Source: JAFDZW01 sp035632315
GTDB lineage: Bacteria > Bacteroidota > Ignavibacteria > Palsa-1295
NCBI GenBank assembly: GCA_035632315.1
Contig: DASQGZ010000042.1
Coordinates: forward strand, 1-64,000
DNA length: 64,000 nt
Direction of reading: 5' to 3'
Shown in pieces: positions 53,525 through 62,585 of this stretch. Within the stretch, counting starts at the first letter, position 1. Each line of letters starts with the position of its first letter. A model generated the notes under the pieces. That model saw only the letters and a list, made by a program, of their open reading frames with translations. It made no database searches and was not told the origin of the DNA. The position numbers and the translations under genes are program-made.

Positions 53525-54472
53525 ATGGCAAAGACATATAAAAACGTGAATCCCACTCACCCGAATGTTGCTTCGAATGGCAAGGCCGAAGCAAAAGTCG
53601 GAACAGAGCTTGTAAAGCGAGCCCTCCCGGCAATGCTGAAGGGCGGTGTCATTATGGATGTGGTTAATGCTGACCAAGCAAAGATAGCCGAAGATGCGGG
53701 CGCCTGTGCTGTAATGGCGCTCGAACGTGTCCCTGCCGACATTCGTGCTCATGGTGGCGTTGCACGTATGTCCGACCCCGAACTCATTATTGAGATCATT
53801 GAATCGGTCTCCATTCCTGTAATGGCAAAAGCACGTATCGGTCATTTTGTTGAAGCGCAAATTCTTCAAGCGCTCGGAGTTGACTGTGTCGATGAAAGTG
53901 AAGTACTTACTCCTGCCGATGAAGAGAATCATATTGATAAACATAAATTTCTTGTCCCATTCGTTTGCGGTGCCCGTAACCTTGGTGAAGCCCTTCGCCG
54001 TATTTCAGAAGGAGCAGCGATGATCCGCACCAAAGGCGAAGCTGGTACAGGCGATGTGGTCGAAGCCGTGCGTCATGCACATGCGATTTTCGGAGAGATT
54101 CGTCGTCTTCAATCTTTGCCTGAAAATGAGCGGTTTACATTTGCAAAAAATATCGGCGCTCCGATCACGTTAGTCAACGAAGTAGCTGAAGCCGGAAAAT
54201 TGCCCGTCGTAAATTTTGCTGCCGGTGGGATTGCAACTCCCGCAGATGCCGCGCTTCTTATGCAGATCGGCGTTGATGGTGTGTTCGTCGGTTCTGGAAT
54301 TTTTAAGTCGAACAATCCGGCAAAACGAGCTGCTGCAATCGTGAAGGCGACAACGTATTATAGTGACGCAGAAGTACTTGCCGATGTAAGCCGCGGTCTT
54401 GGCGAAGCGATGTTTGGCAGAACGGTCGGATCACTCACCGAAACTGAGCTGCTCGCCGGTCGCGGGATTTAA
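53525..54472 (+). CDS. pdxS: Pyridoxal 5'-phosphate synthase, PdxS subunit
   Basis: The 315-residue TIM barrel makes PLP from ribose 5-phosphate, glyceraldehyde 3-phosphate and ammonia. Motifs: KGGVIMDVVNADQAKIAEDAGA, ALERVPADIRAHGGVARMSDP, VMAKARIGHF with the active Lys, and NFAAGGIATPADAALLMQIG. The order pdxS-pdxT and the sequence show the deoxyxylulose-independent pathway. The N-terminus has an extra ~20 residues relative to short homologues. Confidence 0.97.
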   Translation: MAKTYKNVNPTHPNVASNGKAEAKVGTELVKRALPAMLKGGVIMDVVNADQAKIAEDAGACAVMALERVPADIRAHGGVARMSDPELIIEIIESVSIPVMAKARIGHFVEAQILQALGVDCVDESEVLTPADEENHIDKHKFLVPFVCGARNLGEALRRISEGAAMIRTKGEAGTGDVVEAVRHAHAIFGEIRRLQSLPENERFTFAKNIGAPITLVNEVAEAGKLPVVNFAAGGIATPADAALLMQIGVDGVFVGSGIFKSNNPAKRAAAIVKATTYYSDAEVLADVSRGLGEAMFGRTVGSLTETELLAGRGI

Positions 54473-54481
54473 TCTATTTTT

Positions 54482-55090
54482 ATGTCCCCCAATATTGGAA
54501 TACTTGCCTTACAAGGCGACTTTTACGAACATGCCCGGATGCTTGATCTGCTTGGTTACAGATCAAGAGAGATTCGACGTTCAAAAGAATTAAATAACAT
54601 TGATGCGCTGATTATTCCGGGTGGTGAATCAACAACAATAGCAAAGTTGGAAGATGCTGCAACAAAATTCACTTTCACGGATGCTGACGAGATTCCCATC
54701 TTTGATGCGATAAAAGAAAAGATACTCTCGGGTATGCCCGTTTGGGGTACATGTATGGGGAGCATTGTTCTGGCAAAAGATATCGAAGGCTCATCCCAAG
54801 GACGCATCGGCTTAATGGATATTTCTGTCCGGCGTAATGCGTTCGGTTCACAGAGGCAAAGTTTGGAAATCTTACTTAACATACCTGTTCTCGGGCAGCC
54901 TGGCTTCCCTGCCGTTTTCATTCGTGCACCATTATTTACAAAATCAAGTAACGACGTTGAAATTCTTAGCGAATATGATGGAGGGTTCGTGATGGCAAAG
55001 CAAAACAATATGCTGGTAACCGCTTTTCATCCCGAGCTTACATCTGATCTGCGTGTTCATCAATATTTTTTGAATACGATTCATCAGTGA
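54482..55090 (+). CDS. pdxT: Pyridoxal 5'-phosphate synthase, glutaminase subunit PdxT
   Basis: PdxT supplies ammonia to PdxS from glutamine. The 202-residue class I amidotransferase has ALQGDFYEHARML, IIPGGESTTIAKL, the nucleophile Cys in WGTCMGSIVLA, VRRNAFGSQRQS, FIRAP, and the His/Glu pair in TAFHPEL. The elbow reads GTCMGS where most have GTCAGM or GTCAGL; Cys is kept. It begins 9 nt after pdxS. Confidence 0.96.
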   Translation: MSPNIGILALQGDFYEHARMLDLLGYRSREIRRSKELNNIDALIIPGGESTTIAKLEDAATKFTFTDADEIPIFDAIKEKILSGMPVWGTCMGSIVLAKDIEGSSQGRIGLMDISVRRNAFGSQRQSLEILLNIPVLGQPGFPAVFIRAPLFTKSSNDVEILSEYDGGFVMAKQNNMLVTAFHPELTSDLRVHQYFLNTIHQ

Positions 55091-55141
55091 ACAGTCTGTG
55101 TTCTTGCGCTGTTGTCCTCGCCTGCTATTCCCAGATATTAA

Positions 55142-55906
55142 ATGCCTGATGTAATCAGATCGGCGGTTCTTTCCGTGTCAAATCTCAGAAAACTCTACGG
55201 TGATATTATTGCCGTAGATGACATTTCTTTCTCCGTATTCAAAAATGAGATCGTTGGATTATTGGGACCGAACGGTGCAGGAAAAACAACGACGATCAAT
55301 ATGCTTCTCGGCATCCTTGAACCAACTGCCGGAACAATTACGATCGAAGGGCTCGACATTCAAAAACATCGTACGGAAGTACTATCACACACCAATTTTG
55401 CAGCGGTGTACGCCCCGCTGCCCGGCAATTTGACAGTCGCGCAAAATCTTAAAATATTCGGTATGCTTTACGGTGTTAAGAATCTTTCGGCACGCATTGA
55501 AGAGTTGCTCGGCACATTCGAACTTACGAGTTTTCGCGACACAAAATGCGGCGTTCTCTCTTCCGGGGAGCAGACGAGAGTCAGCCTTGCAAAAGCCATC
55601 TTGAATGAGCCGACGCTGTTGCTGCTTGATGAGCCAACAGCCTCTCTTGACCCTTCGATCGCAAATGAAATTCGGTCGCTTATCAGAGGTTATGCGTCTG
55701 AGCGATCGATCGGCGTACTTTGGACATCGCATAATATGTATGAAGTCGAACAGGTATGCGATAGAGTACTTTTTCTTTCAAAAGGTAAAGTGCTGCTCGA
55801 AGGAGATCCGAAGCATCTTCCGAGCAGCCACCACAAAAGCTCACTCGAAGAGCTATTCATTGCTGTTGCTCGGGAGCCGCTTACGTTAACGGAGGCGAAA
55901 CGCTAA
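55142..55906 (+). CDS. ABC transporter ATP-binding protein (ABC-2 exporter)
   Basis: The 254-residue ATPase has Walker A LGPNGAGKTTT, signature VLSSGEQTRVSLAKA (a degenerate LSGGQ), Walker B LLLLDEPTASLDP and H-loop WTSHNMYE. It belongs to the CcmA/DrrA-like family. The stop and next start overlap as TAATG. The exported substrate is not clear; no DrrB-type immunity genes are near. Confidence 0.93.
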   Translation: MPDVIRSAVLSVSNLRKLYGDIIAVDDISFSVFKNEIVGLLGPNGAGKTTTINMLLGILEPTAGTITIEGLDIQKHRTEVLSHTNFAAVYAPLPGNLTVAQNLKIFGMLYGVKNLSARIEELLGTFELTSFRDTKCGVLSSGEQTRVSLAKAILNEPTLLLLDEPTASLDPSIANEIRSLIRGYASERSIGVLWTSHNMYEVEQVCDRVLFLSKGKVLLEGDPKHLPSSHHKSSLEELFIAVAREPLTLTEAKR

Positions 55907-56709
55907 TGCAGTTTTCGCGCACATACGCAATCGTCTTGAGATACTTTTATCTTTTGCGCGGCAGCTTAACACGTATTGTGCCGCTATTTGTATGGGGTAT
56001 TATTGACATCATTCTTTGGGGATTCATTACAAAATACCTCAATAGTGTCTCGAATTCCAGATTTAGCTTTGTCCCGACGCTGCTCGGAGCAGTATTGTTG
56101 TGGGATTATTTCATACGTGTGATGTACGGAGTGACCACGACTTTTTTTGAAGATGTCTGGTCGCGAAATTTTCTGAATATGTTTGCATCGCCGATATCGA
56201 TCAGTGAGTATCTTGCCGGCGTTGTCTCGGTCAGCATTATTACCAGTTCCATTGGTCTTCTGGCAATGCTTGTGCTTTCGCTTGGTATCTTTGGCTTGAG
56301 CTTTTTTAGTATTGGGGCACTCTTCATTCCGTTTCTGTTGATACTTATTTTATTCGGTATTTCTTTCGGAATATTTGCTTGCGCGATCGTTTTGCGATTA
56401 GGGCCTGCCTCGGAATGGTTCATTTGGCCAATTCCTGCAGTGTTAGCGCCATTTGCGGGAGTGTTCTACCCTATCTCGACGCTGCCTCAATGGATGCGAT
56501 TTGTTTCTTATTTATTGCCTCCGTCCTATGTTTTCGAAGGGATGCGAGCTGCACTATTTGATCAACCCATTTCTGCAACAGCGATATTTATCGGGTGTGC
56601 ACTGTCAGTGTTCTATATTTTTCTTGCGTCCTGGTACTTCCTACGAGTCTATCGTTATGCCGTTCGGAGCGGACTGATTGCCCGATACAGCGCTGAGTCA
56701 ATTCCATAA
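55906..56709 (+). CDS. ABC-2 type transporter permease
   Basis: The 267-residue membrane protein has about six helices (hydrophobic blocks near 30-50, 55-75, 100-130, 135-165, 170-185 and 225-250). A periplasmic loop of the family (PISTLPQWMRFVSYLLPPSYVFEGMRA) is recognisable. It overlaps the ATPase gene by 1 bp and is the membrane partner. The pair resembles the DrrAB/NodIJ group, but the substrate is unknown. Confidence 0.9.
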   Translation: MQFSRTYAIVLRYFYLLRGSLTRIVPLFVWGIIDIILWGFITKYLNSVSNSRFSFVPTLLGAVLLWDYFIRVMYGVTTTFFEDVWSRNFLNMFASPISISEYLAGVVSVSIITSSIGLLAMLVLSLGIFGLSFFSIGALFIPFLLILILFGISFGIFACAIVLRLGPASEWFIWPIPAVLAPFAGVFYPISTLPQWMRFVSYLLPPSYVFEGMRAALFDQPISATAIFIGCALSVFYIFLASWYFLRVYRYAVRSGLIARYSAESIP

Positions 56710-56713
56710 AATG

Positions 56714-56736
56714 AAAAACCCCGCTTGCGCGGGGTT
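56714..56736 (-). terminator. Rho-independent terminator of the ribosomal protein operon
   Basis: AACCCCGC (56717-56724) pairs perfectly with GCGGGGTT (56729-56736) around TTGC. On the minus strand it is followed by TTTTTCATTTT, 20 nt after the rplQ stop. It may also end the convergent ABC-2 transporter operon. Confidence 0.88.
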
Positions 56737-56755
56737 CTAACTAAAAAATAGTCAA

Positions 56756-57307
56756 TTACTTAACCTGAGTATGCGCGGCCTCTTCGGCAGCTTCCTCGAT
56801 TTCGGTAGTAGGCGCCTCGACGATACCTGGTATCGGTTCAACCTTTGGTGTTGTCTTTCCGCGACGAGTCGGACGAGGTTTTGAGACAGGCTTACGCGGC
56901 GCAGAAGCTTCATTCCAGTCGACAAGTTCGAGTAAAGCCATTTCAGCGCTGTCGCCCAAGCGGCGACCAAGTTTCACAACACGCGTATAGCCGCCTTTGC
57001 GATCGGCAACTTTCGGAGCGATCTCGGTAAAAAGTGTTTTTAAAACATCTTTATCCTGTATCACTCGTGCGACTTCGCGCCGAGCATGAACACGCTTTGC
57101 AGAGATGACCTTCTCATCACCGGTGAGCAAATGAGCATTCTTAGCTCGGGTAATGATCGGTTCGACAAATGTACGAGCCTCTTTTGCTTTGGCTGCGGTC
57201 GTACGAATTTTTTTATTTTGAATAAGCGAACTCGCGAGCGACGCAAGCGTCGAAGCACGATGCGATGACGTTCGTCCGAGTTTTCTGCCTTTGCGATTAT
57301 GGATCAT
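56756..57307 (-). CDS. rplQ: Ribosomal protein L17
   Basis: Start MIHNRKGRKLGRTSSHR, then ALASSLIQNKKIRTT-type residues and RREVARVIQDKDVL, are L17. The usual domain ends near residue 130 (GDSAEMALLELVDW). A Pro/Lys then Glu/Ala-rich tail (about 135-183) follows; such extensions occur in Bacteroidota and Chlorobi L17 (family knowledge). It is the last gene of the alpha-type operon. Confidence 0.95.
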   Translation of the reverse strand: MIHNRKGRKLGRTSSHRASTLASLASSLIQNKKIRTTAAKAKEARTFVEPIITRAKNAHLLTGDEKVISAKRVHARREVARVIQDKDVLKTLFTEIAPKVADRKGGYTRVVKLGRRLGDSAEMALLELVDWNEASAPRKPVSKPRPTRRGKTTPKVEPIPGIVEAPTTEIEEAAEEAAHTQVK

Positions 57308-57331
57308 TGTTCTGCCTTCTGAATAAGATCG

Positions 57332-58324
57332 TTAACGACTAACGACGCTTTGACCTTCGAAATATTTATCGACATCCATTCCGAAATGTAACCCGAGCTG
57401 TTCGACGATACGGCCGAGTTCATCGAGCGACTTACGTCCGAAATTGCGGAATGTCAACAACTCGCGTTCATCGCGGCGAACGAGATCGCCAATGGTTTTA
57501 ATGTTCGCGGCACGCAAGCAATTTTGCGAGCGAACGGAAAGATGCATCGTATCCACGTTTGTTGCAAGGATCGATTTGATACGCTCTGTTTCTGTGTCTT
57601 CGATCGGCTTTGGCGGAAGCTCGTCTTCCGGTCCACCGAAACGGACAAAAAGATTTACGTGGTCGCGAAGTATGCGGCCGGCGACAGTGATGCCTTCTTC
57701 AGGAGTGATCGAACCATCGGTTTCGACGTCAAGCACCAGTTTCTCGTAGTCTGTTTTCTGCCCGACACGAGTCGGCTCAACGGTAAAACGGACATTGACG
57801 ATCGGGGTAAAGATCGAATCGATAGCAATTGTGCCAAGAGCCGAATCGCTGCGTTTATTCTCTTCTGCAGGAATATAACCACGGCCATGCCCGACCATCA
57901 GCTCGAGCTGTACGCGCATATCTTTGCCGATCGTGAATAGATGATGATTCGGGTTCAATATCTCTATCTCACTTGTAAATGCCTGAAGATCTCCGGCTTT
58001 GAATTCTTTCGGTCCCTTGACGTCAACAATCAGGCGCGGTTGGCTTTGCATATCTGACTTAATGCGAACGCCTTTAAAATTTAAGATGATCTCGGCAACA
58101 TCCTCAGTGACACCTTTAACGGCTGAGAATTCGTGCTGAACGCCGTCAATACGAATGCTGGTGAACGAACTTCCGGGAATTGAAGAGAGCAAAATGCGCC
58201 TCATCGAATTTCCAAGAGTCGTACCATATCCTTCTTCGAGCGGAGACGCAATAAAGCGTCCGAAAGTCGATGATTTACTGGATTCTTCGAGTTCGATCCG
58301 ATCCGGCATGTGCAATTTTGTCAT
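57332..58324 (-). CDS. rpoA: DNA-directed RNA polymerase subunit alpha
   Basis: The 330-residue alpha subunit has the N-terminal dimerisation domain (GYGTTLGNSMRRILLSSIPG), insert domain, and a complete C-terminal alpha-CTD (VRSQNCLRAANIKTIGDLV, TFRNFGRKSLDEL) that contacts UP elements and activators. Gene order S13-S11-S4-rpoA-L17 is standard. Confidence 0.97.
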   Translation of the reverse strand: MTKLHMPDRIELEESSKSSTFGRFIASPLEEGYGTTLGNSMRRILLSSIPGSSFTSIRIDGVQHEFSAVKGVTEDVAEIILNFKGVRIKSDMQSQPRLIVDVKGPKEFKAGDLQAFTSEIEILNPNHHLFTIGKDMRVQLELMVGHGRGYIPAEENKRSDSALGTIAIDSIFTPIVNVRFTVEPTRVGQKTDYEKLVLDVETDGSITPEEGITVAGRILRDHVNLFVRFGGPEDELPPKPIEDTETERIKSILATNVDTMHLSVRSQNCLRAANIKTIGDLVRRDERELLTFRNFGRKSLDELGRIVEQLGLHFGMDVDKYFEGQSVVSR

Positions 58325-58392
58325 ACGCTCGCTACTTTAATTATTATTAATATCTACCTAAAATTCTATATTTATGCAGAATAACTCACCCG

Positions 58393-59025
58393 TTACTTCG
58401 AGTATAGCTCAACGACGAGTTGTTCGTTTGCATTCAGCTGGATATCACCCCGCTCAGGTACTGAAAGCAAGGTTCCGGAAAGGTCAGCTTTATTCAAATT
58501 CAGCCACGACGGCAGCCCGGTATCGCCACGCATACGCTTGACAGATTCATGAACGAATTCAAGCTTACGCGAGCTTTCCTTTACTTGAACAACATCACCG
58601 GGGTTCAGGATATACGACGGAATGTTCACGACGTTTCCGTTGACGGTAATATGACGATGAAGGATAAGCTGGCGTGCGCCCTTACGGCTCGGGGCAATAC
58701 TCAAGCGATAAAGAACGTTATCAAGGCGGCGCTCCAGAAGCTTAATGAGGTTATCTCCGGTGATGCCGCGCATACGAAGCGCTTTCTCGTAGGTATTACG
58801 AAATTGGGTCTCGAGCAGACCGTAGGTCTTACGGATCTTTTGCTTTTCACGAAGCTGAACCCCGTATTCGGAAATCTTTGAACGACGATTATTGCCATGC
58901 TGTCCGGGGGGGTAATTCCGTTTTTCGATCGGACACTTTTCCGAAAAGCATTTAGCCCCTTTTAAAAAGAGTTTTTGCTTTTCACGGCGACAAAGTTTAC
59001 AACTAGGATCGGTATAACGAGCCAT
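58393..59025 (-). CDS. rpsD: Ribosomal protein S4, zinc-binding form
   Basis: The 210-residue protein organises early 30S assembly. The N-terminus has a CxxC...C...C set (C9, C12, C26, C31; SCKLC, KCFSEKC), i.e. the C+ zinc form. The S4 RNA-binding domain (RLDNVLYRLSIAPSRKGARQLI) and YPPGQHG are typical. A 123-bp gap separates it from rpsK, longer than its neighbours' spacers. Confidence 0.96.
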   Translation of the reverse strand: MARYTDPSCKLCRREKQKLFLKGAKCFSEKCPIEKRNYPPGQHGNNRRSKISEYGVQLREKQKIRKTYGLLETQFRNTYEKALRMRGITGDNLIKLLERRLDNVLYRLSIAPSRKGARQLILHRHITVNGNVVNIPSYILNPGDVVQVKESSRKLEFVHESVKRMRGDTGLPSWLNLNKADLSGTLLSVPERGDIQLNANEQLVVELYSK

Positions 59026-59056
59026 ATCAATCTTTCGAGTTTAATTAGTTTTGATT

Positions 59057-59072
59057 TGTCTAATACTAGACA
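59057..59072 (-). other. Small hairpin in the rpsD leader
   Basis: TGTCTA (59057-59062) and TAGACA (59067-59072) form a 6-bp stem with a 4-nt loop, about 30 nt upstream of the rpsD ATG in the unusually long rpsK-rpsD gap. It could be a regulatory or S4-binding structure; no known motif match. Confidence 0.3.
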
Positions 59073-59148
59073 TCATCTCGGTGCCTTCTTCCTTCGCGAT
59101 GACTCTCGTGAAGTTTACGACTACGATCGAGATACTCAATAAAAAAAA

Positions 59149-59553
59149 TTATACGCGGCGTTTCTTCGGTGGACGGCAGCCATTATGAGGCATCGGCGTG
59201 ATGTCCCTGATCGAAAGAACATCGATACCGGCTACCTGCAATGCGCGAACAGCTGCTTCACGTCCCGAGCCCGGGCCCTTAATAAATACATCCACTTTGC
59301 GAAGCCCCATGTCGTAGGCTTCCTTTGCAGCGGATTCTGCCGCAACCTGACCCGCGAACGGTGTATTCTTGCGTGAGCCCTTAAAGCCCATCTTCCCTGC
59401 CGACGCCCATGATAGGGTGTTGCCCTGCGGGTCGGTAAGTGTCACATGAATGTTATTGAACGTTGCACGCACATGCGCAATGCCCTGTGCTTGCGCAGAG
59501 ATCTTTTTCTTGCGCTTTGCTGCTGTCGTTACTGCTGCTGCTTGTTTTGCCAC
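59149..59553 (-). CDS. rpsK: Ribosomal protein S11
   Basis: The 134-residue S11 shows AHVRATFNNIHVTLTD, SWASAGKMGFKGSRKNTPFA, and the end RDITPMPHNGCRPPKKRRV. It starts at GTG 59553, with AGGAG 7 nt upstream. Sits on the 30S platform near the E site. Confidence 0.97.
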   Translation of the reverse strand: MAKQAAAVTTAAKRKKKISAQAQGIAHVRATFNNIHVTLTDPQGNTLSWASAGKMGFKGSRKNTPFAGQVAAESAAKEAYDMGLRKVDVFIKGPGSGREAAVRALQVAGIDVLSIRDITPMPHNGCRPPKKRRV

Positions 59554-59572
59554 GATACACTCCTGAAATTAA

Positions 59573-59956
59573 TTACTTCTTCGCGAGAGCTTTCTTCTTG
59601 CCAGCGACCGTTTTGCGTTTGCCTTTACGGGTACGCGCATTCGTACGAGTGCGTTGTCCACGAACCGGAAGGCTCTTGCGGTGACGAAGACCGCGATACG
59701 ACCCAATATCCATCAAGCGCTTGACAGCAAGCTGTTGCTCGCTGCGGGCGACACCTTCGACTTTATAATCGTTGGTGATGATCTGACGAATGGTCGTCAC
59801 CTCATCTTCAGTGAGGTCTCCGATCTTCTTGTCCTCGGAAAGATTCGCCTTTTTTAAAATTTCAGCAGCAGTCGAACGACCGATGCCGTAGATATACGTC
59901 AGTCCGATGACCGAGCGTTTTTGTTTCGGAAGATCAATTCCTGCGATACGCGCCAT
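59573..59956 (-). CDS. rpsM: Ribosomal protein S13
   Basis: The 127-residue S13 begins MARIAGIDLPKQKR, continues LTYIYGIGRSTA and DIGSYRGLRHRKSLPVRGQRT, and ends in a Lys-rich tail. It contacts the P-site tRNA and 50S bridge. It is 6 nt downstream of rpmJ. Confidence 0.97.
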   Translation of the reverse strand: MARIAGIDLPKQKRSVIGLTYIYGIGRSTAAEILKKANLSEDKKIGDLTEDEVTTIRQIITNDYKVEGVARSEQQLAVKRLMDIGSYRGLRHRKSLPVRGQRTRTNARTRKGKRKTVAGKKKALAKK

Positions 59957-59962
59957 TGTAGA

Positions 59963-60079
59963 TTAACCTTGACGTTGTTTATGTTTCGGGTTCGATTTGC
60001 AGATCACACGGACAACGCCTCGGCGGACGATGACCTTGCAATGCTCACAGCGTTTTTTGACAGATGCCTGTACTTTCAT
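59963..60079 (-). CDS. rpmJ: Ribosomal protein L36
   Basis: I read a 38-codon gene between infA and rpsM: MKVQASVKKRCEHCKVIVRR, then GVVRVICKSNPKHKQRQG. The CxxC and the C-x-x-x-x-H ribbon make it the zinc-binding form. It is too short for usual gene filters but has the expected position between infA and rpsM. Confidence 0.95.
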   Translation of the reverse strand: MKVQASVKKRCEHCKVIVRRGVVRVICKSNPKHKQRQG

Positions 60080-60105
60080 ACTCGCTTCTCGTCTTAGACA
60101 AAAAA

Positions 60106-60324
60106 TTATTTATACCGGTAAGTGATGCGCCCTTTGGTGAGATCGTACGGCGAAAGCTCTACCGTTACTTTATCACCTTCAAGTATCTTGATAAAATGCA
60201 TCCGCATTTTCCCCGATACATGCGCCAACACCGAATGTCCGTTATCAAGTTTTACGCGAAAGGTAGCATTTGGGAGGGATTCTTCAATCACTCCGTCAAC
60301 CTTGATCGCCGCTTGTTTGGACAT
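60106..60324 (-). CDS. infA: Translation initiation factor IF-1
   Basis: The 72-residue OB-fold protein reads SKQAAIKVDGVIEESLPNA, then VKLDNGHSVLAHVSGKMRMH and LEGDKVTVELSPYDLTKGRI. This is the conserved map-infA-rpmJ order. The ATG is at 60324; the start is 70 nt downstream of the map stop. Confidence 0.97.
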   Translation of the reverse strand: MSKQAAIKVDGVIEESLPNATFRVKLDNGHSVLAHVSGKMRMHFIKILEGDKVTVELSPYDLTKGRITYRYK

Positions 60325-60394
60325 TAATGCTTAAAATCTACCTACTTATAGCCTGAAGTAAACCCAGAAAATGCAATTTCTGTTCCACAATTCG

Positions 60395-61177
60395 TTACGC
60401 AGTTAGAATTTCCCCTCCGAAAGGTCTAATAACGACCGTATGCTCAAAATGAGCGCTGGGTTTGCCATCTGCGGCCACTACCGTCCACCCGTCAGAAAGA
60501 GTTCTTACTTTCCATCCGCCAAGATTTACCATGGGCTCGATCGCAATGGTCATCCCCTCTTTGAGCTCGATATTCTTAAATCCACGCTCGATCCGGCTTG
60601 GAACATAATTTGGCACCTGCGGCTCTTCATGAAGATGTTCTCCGATTCCGTGGCCGACAAGGTCGCGAACGATCGAAAAACCGTTCGACTGGCAGTGGTC
60701 TTGAATCGCCTTTGAAATATCATAAAGCCTGTTCCCCGATTTTGCAGCAGCAACACCAAGCTGTAGCGACTCTTGCGTAACTTTCAGAAGCTTTTGTATT
60801 TCTGGTTTGACTTCACCAACCGCAAATGTATATGCGCCGTCTCCGAACCATCCGTCTTTTTCAACTCCGACATCGACCGAGATGATGTCGCCGTCTCTAA
60901 GCGCCTCATCATTCGGCATTCCATGAACGACGGCGCTGTTCTTCGACATACAGGTTGCATACTTATATGTCAAATTTCCAACGGTATAATTTTTAAAGGC
61001 TGGTCGAGCGTCAAAGCCGACAATAAATGTTTCCGCTTTATCATTGAGCTCTTTCGTAGTAACGCCCGCTTGAATCAAGGGCCGTAAAAATTCAATTGTT
61101 TCGTGAACGATATGAGCGCTTGCTTTTATCTTCGCGATCTCAGATTCCGACTTTATAGTCACCCGGTGCTCCCACAT
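60395..61177 (-). CDS. map: Methionine aminopeptidase, type I
   Basis: The 260-residue enzyme removes the initiator Met. Metal ligands can be placed in ISVDVGVEKDGWFGDGA (two Asp), GHGIGEHLHEEPQ (His), and IEPMVNLG and FEHTVVI (Glu residues). It begins 2 nt after secY. The adk gene often found between secY and map is absent. Confidence 0.96.
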   Translation of the reverse strand: MWEHRVTIKSESEIAKIKASAHIVHETIEFLRPLIQAGVTTKELNDKAETFIVGFDARPAFKNYTVGNLTYKYATCMSKNSAVVHGMPNDEALRDGDIISVDVGVEKDGWFGDGAYTFAVGEVKPEIQKLLKVTQESLQLGVAAAKSGNRLYDISKAIQDHCQSNGFSIVRDLVGHGIGEHLHEEPQVPNYVPSRIERGFKNIELKEGMTIAIEPMVNLGGWKVRTLSDGWTVVAADGKPSAHFEHTVVIRPFGGEILTA

Positions 61178-61179
61178 CG

Positions 61180-62532
61180 TTAGGATGCGCCATAATAACC
61201 GCCGCCCATAGAACGGCTCTTGATCTTGCCTGACTTCATTAAGCCTTCATAGTTATGCATCAGCAAGTGCGATTCGATCTGCTGGAGCGTGTCGAGCGCA
61301 ACACCCACCATAATCAGAAGACTCGTTCCGCCATAGAACTGCGCAAAGCTCGATGTAACCCCGAGTGCAGACACGATCGTCGGCAATATGGCAATGAATG
61401 CAAGGAAGATCGCACCAGGAAGAGTTAAGTGAGTTAAAATATTATCGATATAATCGGACGTACTCTTGCCCGGACGAACCCCTGGAATGAAGCCACCCTG
61501 CTTTTTCATCGTATCGGCGACATCGCGCGGATTAAATGCGATCGCCGTATAGAAATATGTGAACACGACGATCATCAACCCGAAAATCACCGCGTAGCCA
61601 GCCGAACGATAATCAAAAAAATGAGCGACGCCCTGTGCAAATCCGGAATTTGGAAAGAGCTGAAGAACCGTCGTCGGAATGAAAAGGATAGCCTGCGCAA
61701 AAATGATCGGCATAACTCCGGCTGTGTTAATCCGGATCGGTATATGTTGGGTAACTCCACCATATACTTTACGTCCGATAACACGTTTTGCATACTGAAC
61801 CGGTATTTTGCGAATTCCTTGCGTAATATATACTACGAAAGCGATCACCCCGATAAGAATTGCAAACATTGCGATCTCAATGATGATATTCTTCCCTGCA
61901 TCAGTGCCGATGCCGCGGAGCTCGTCGACAAGCGCATTTGGCAGGCGGGCAATGATACCAATAAAAATGATCAGAGAAATTCCGTTGCCGATTCCGCGCT
62001 CGGTGATCTGTTCACCTAGCCACATCATAAACATCGTTCCGGCAGCAAGACAGAAGATCGTCGTGATCGTAAATAGAACGGGGCTCACACCTGCAGCAAC
62101 TACACCAGGTCCAAGATTACGTAAGTGGACTGCAACGCCAAGTGCTTGCAGCGCGGCGACAAGAAACGTACCGGTTCGCGTCAGCTGATTAATGCGTTTA
62201 CGTCCTTCCTCACCTTCTTTTTGAAGTTTCTGGAAGTAAGGAACGACACTTCCCATCAATTGAATGATGATTGACGTCGAGATGTAGGGCATGATCCCAA
62301 GCGCGAAAATAGCGGCGTTCTTGAACGCGCCGCCAACAAAAAGGTCGTAAAGACCAAACAACGTGTTGTTCGCATTTCCGGCCGCAGCGGTCAATGCTTG
62401 GATATTAATACCGGGTAAGGTAATATGAGCTCCAAGACGAACGACGACAAGCAGCGAGACCGTATAAAGAATGCGCTGACGAAGTTCGTCGATCTTGAAG
62501 ATATTCCTAAAACTATCAGTTAACCTGCTCAT
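61180..62532 (-). CDS. secY: Protein translocase subunit SecY
   Basis: The 450-residue channel protein has ten hydrophobic helices. Family motifs are LGAHITLPGI, FALGIMPYISTSIIIQLM, GGVTQHIPIRINTAGVMPIIFA and NPRDVADTMKKQGGFIPGVRPG. The end is QIESHLLMHNYEGLMKSGKIKS. It sits in the classical rplO-secY order. Confidence 0.97.
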   Translation of the reverse strand: MSRLTDSFRNIFKIDELRQRILYTVSLLVVVRLGAHITLPGINIQALTAAAGNANNTLFGLYDLFVGGAFKNAAIFALGIMPYISTSIIIQLMGSVVPYFQKLQKEGEEGRKRINQLTRTGTFLVAALQALGVAVHLRNLGPGVVAAGVSPVLFTITTIFCLAAGTMFMMWLGEQITERGIGNGISLIIFIGIIARLPNALVDELRGIGTDAGKNIIIEIAMFAILIGVIAFVVYITQGIRKIPVQYAKRVIGRKVYGGVTQHIPIRINTAGVMPIIFAQAILFIPTTVLQLFPNSGFAQGVAHFFDYRSAGYAVIFGLMIVVFTYFYTAIAFNPRDVADTMKKQGGFIPGVRPGKSTSDYIDNILTHLTLPGAIFLAFIAILPTIVSALGVTSSFAQFYGGTSLLIMVGVALDTLQQIESHLLMHNYEGLMKSGKIKSRSMGGGYYGAS

Positions 62533-62585
62533 TTCGAGTAGCGTTTAATCAGGAAAATATGACATACGATGATACGATAGGGCTG

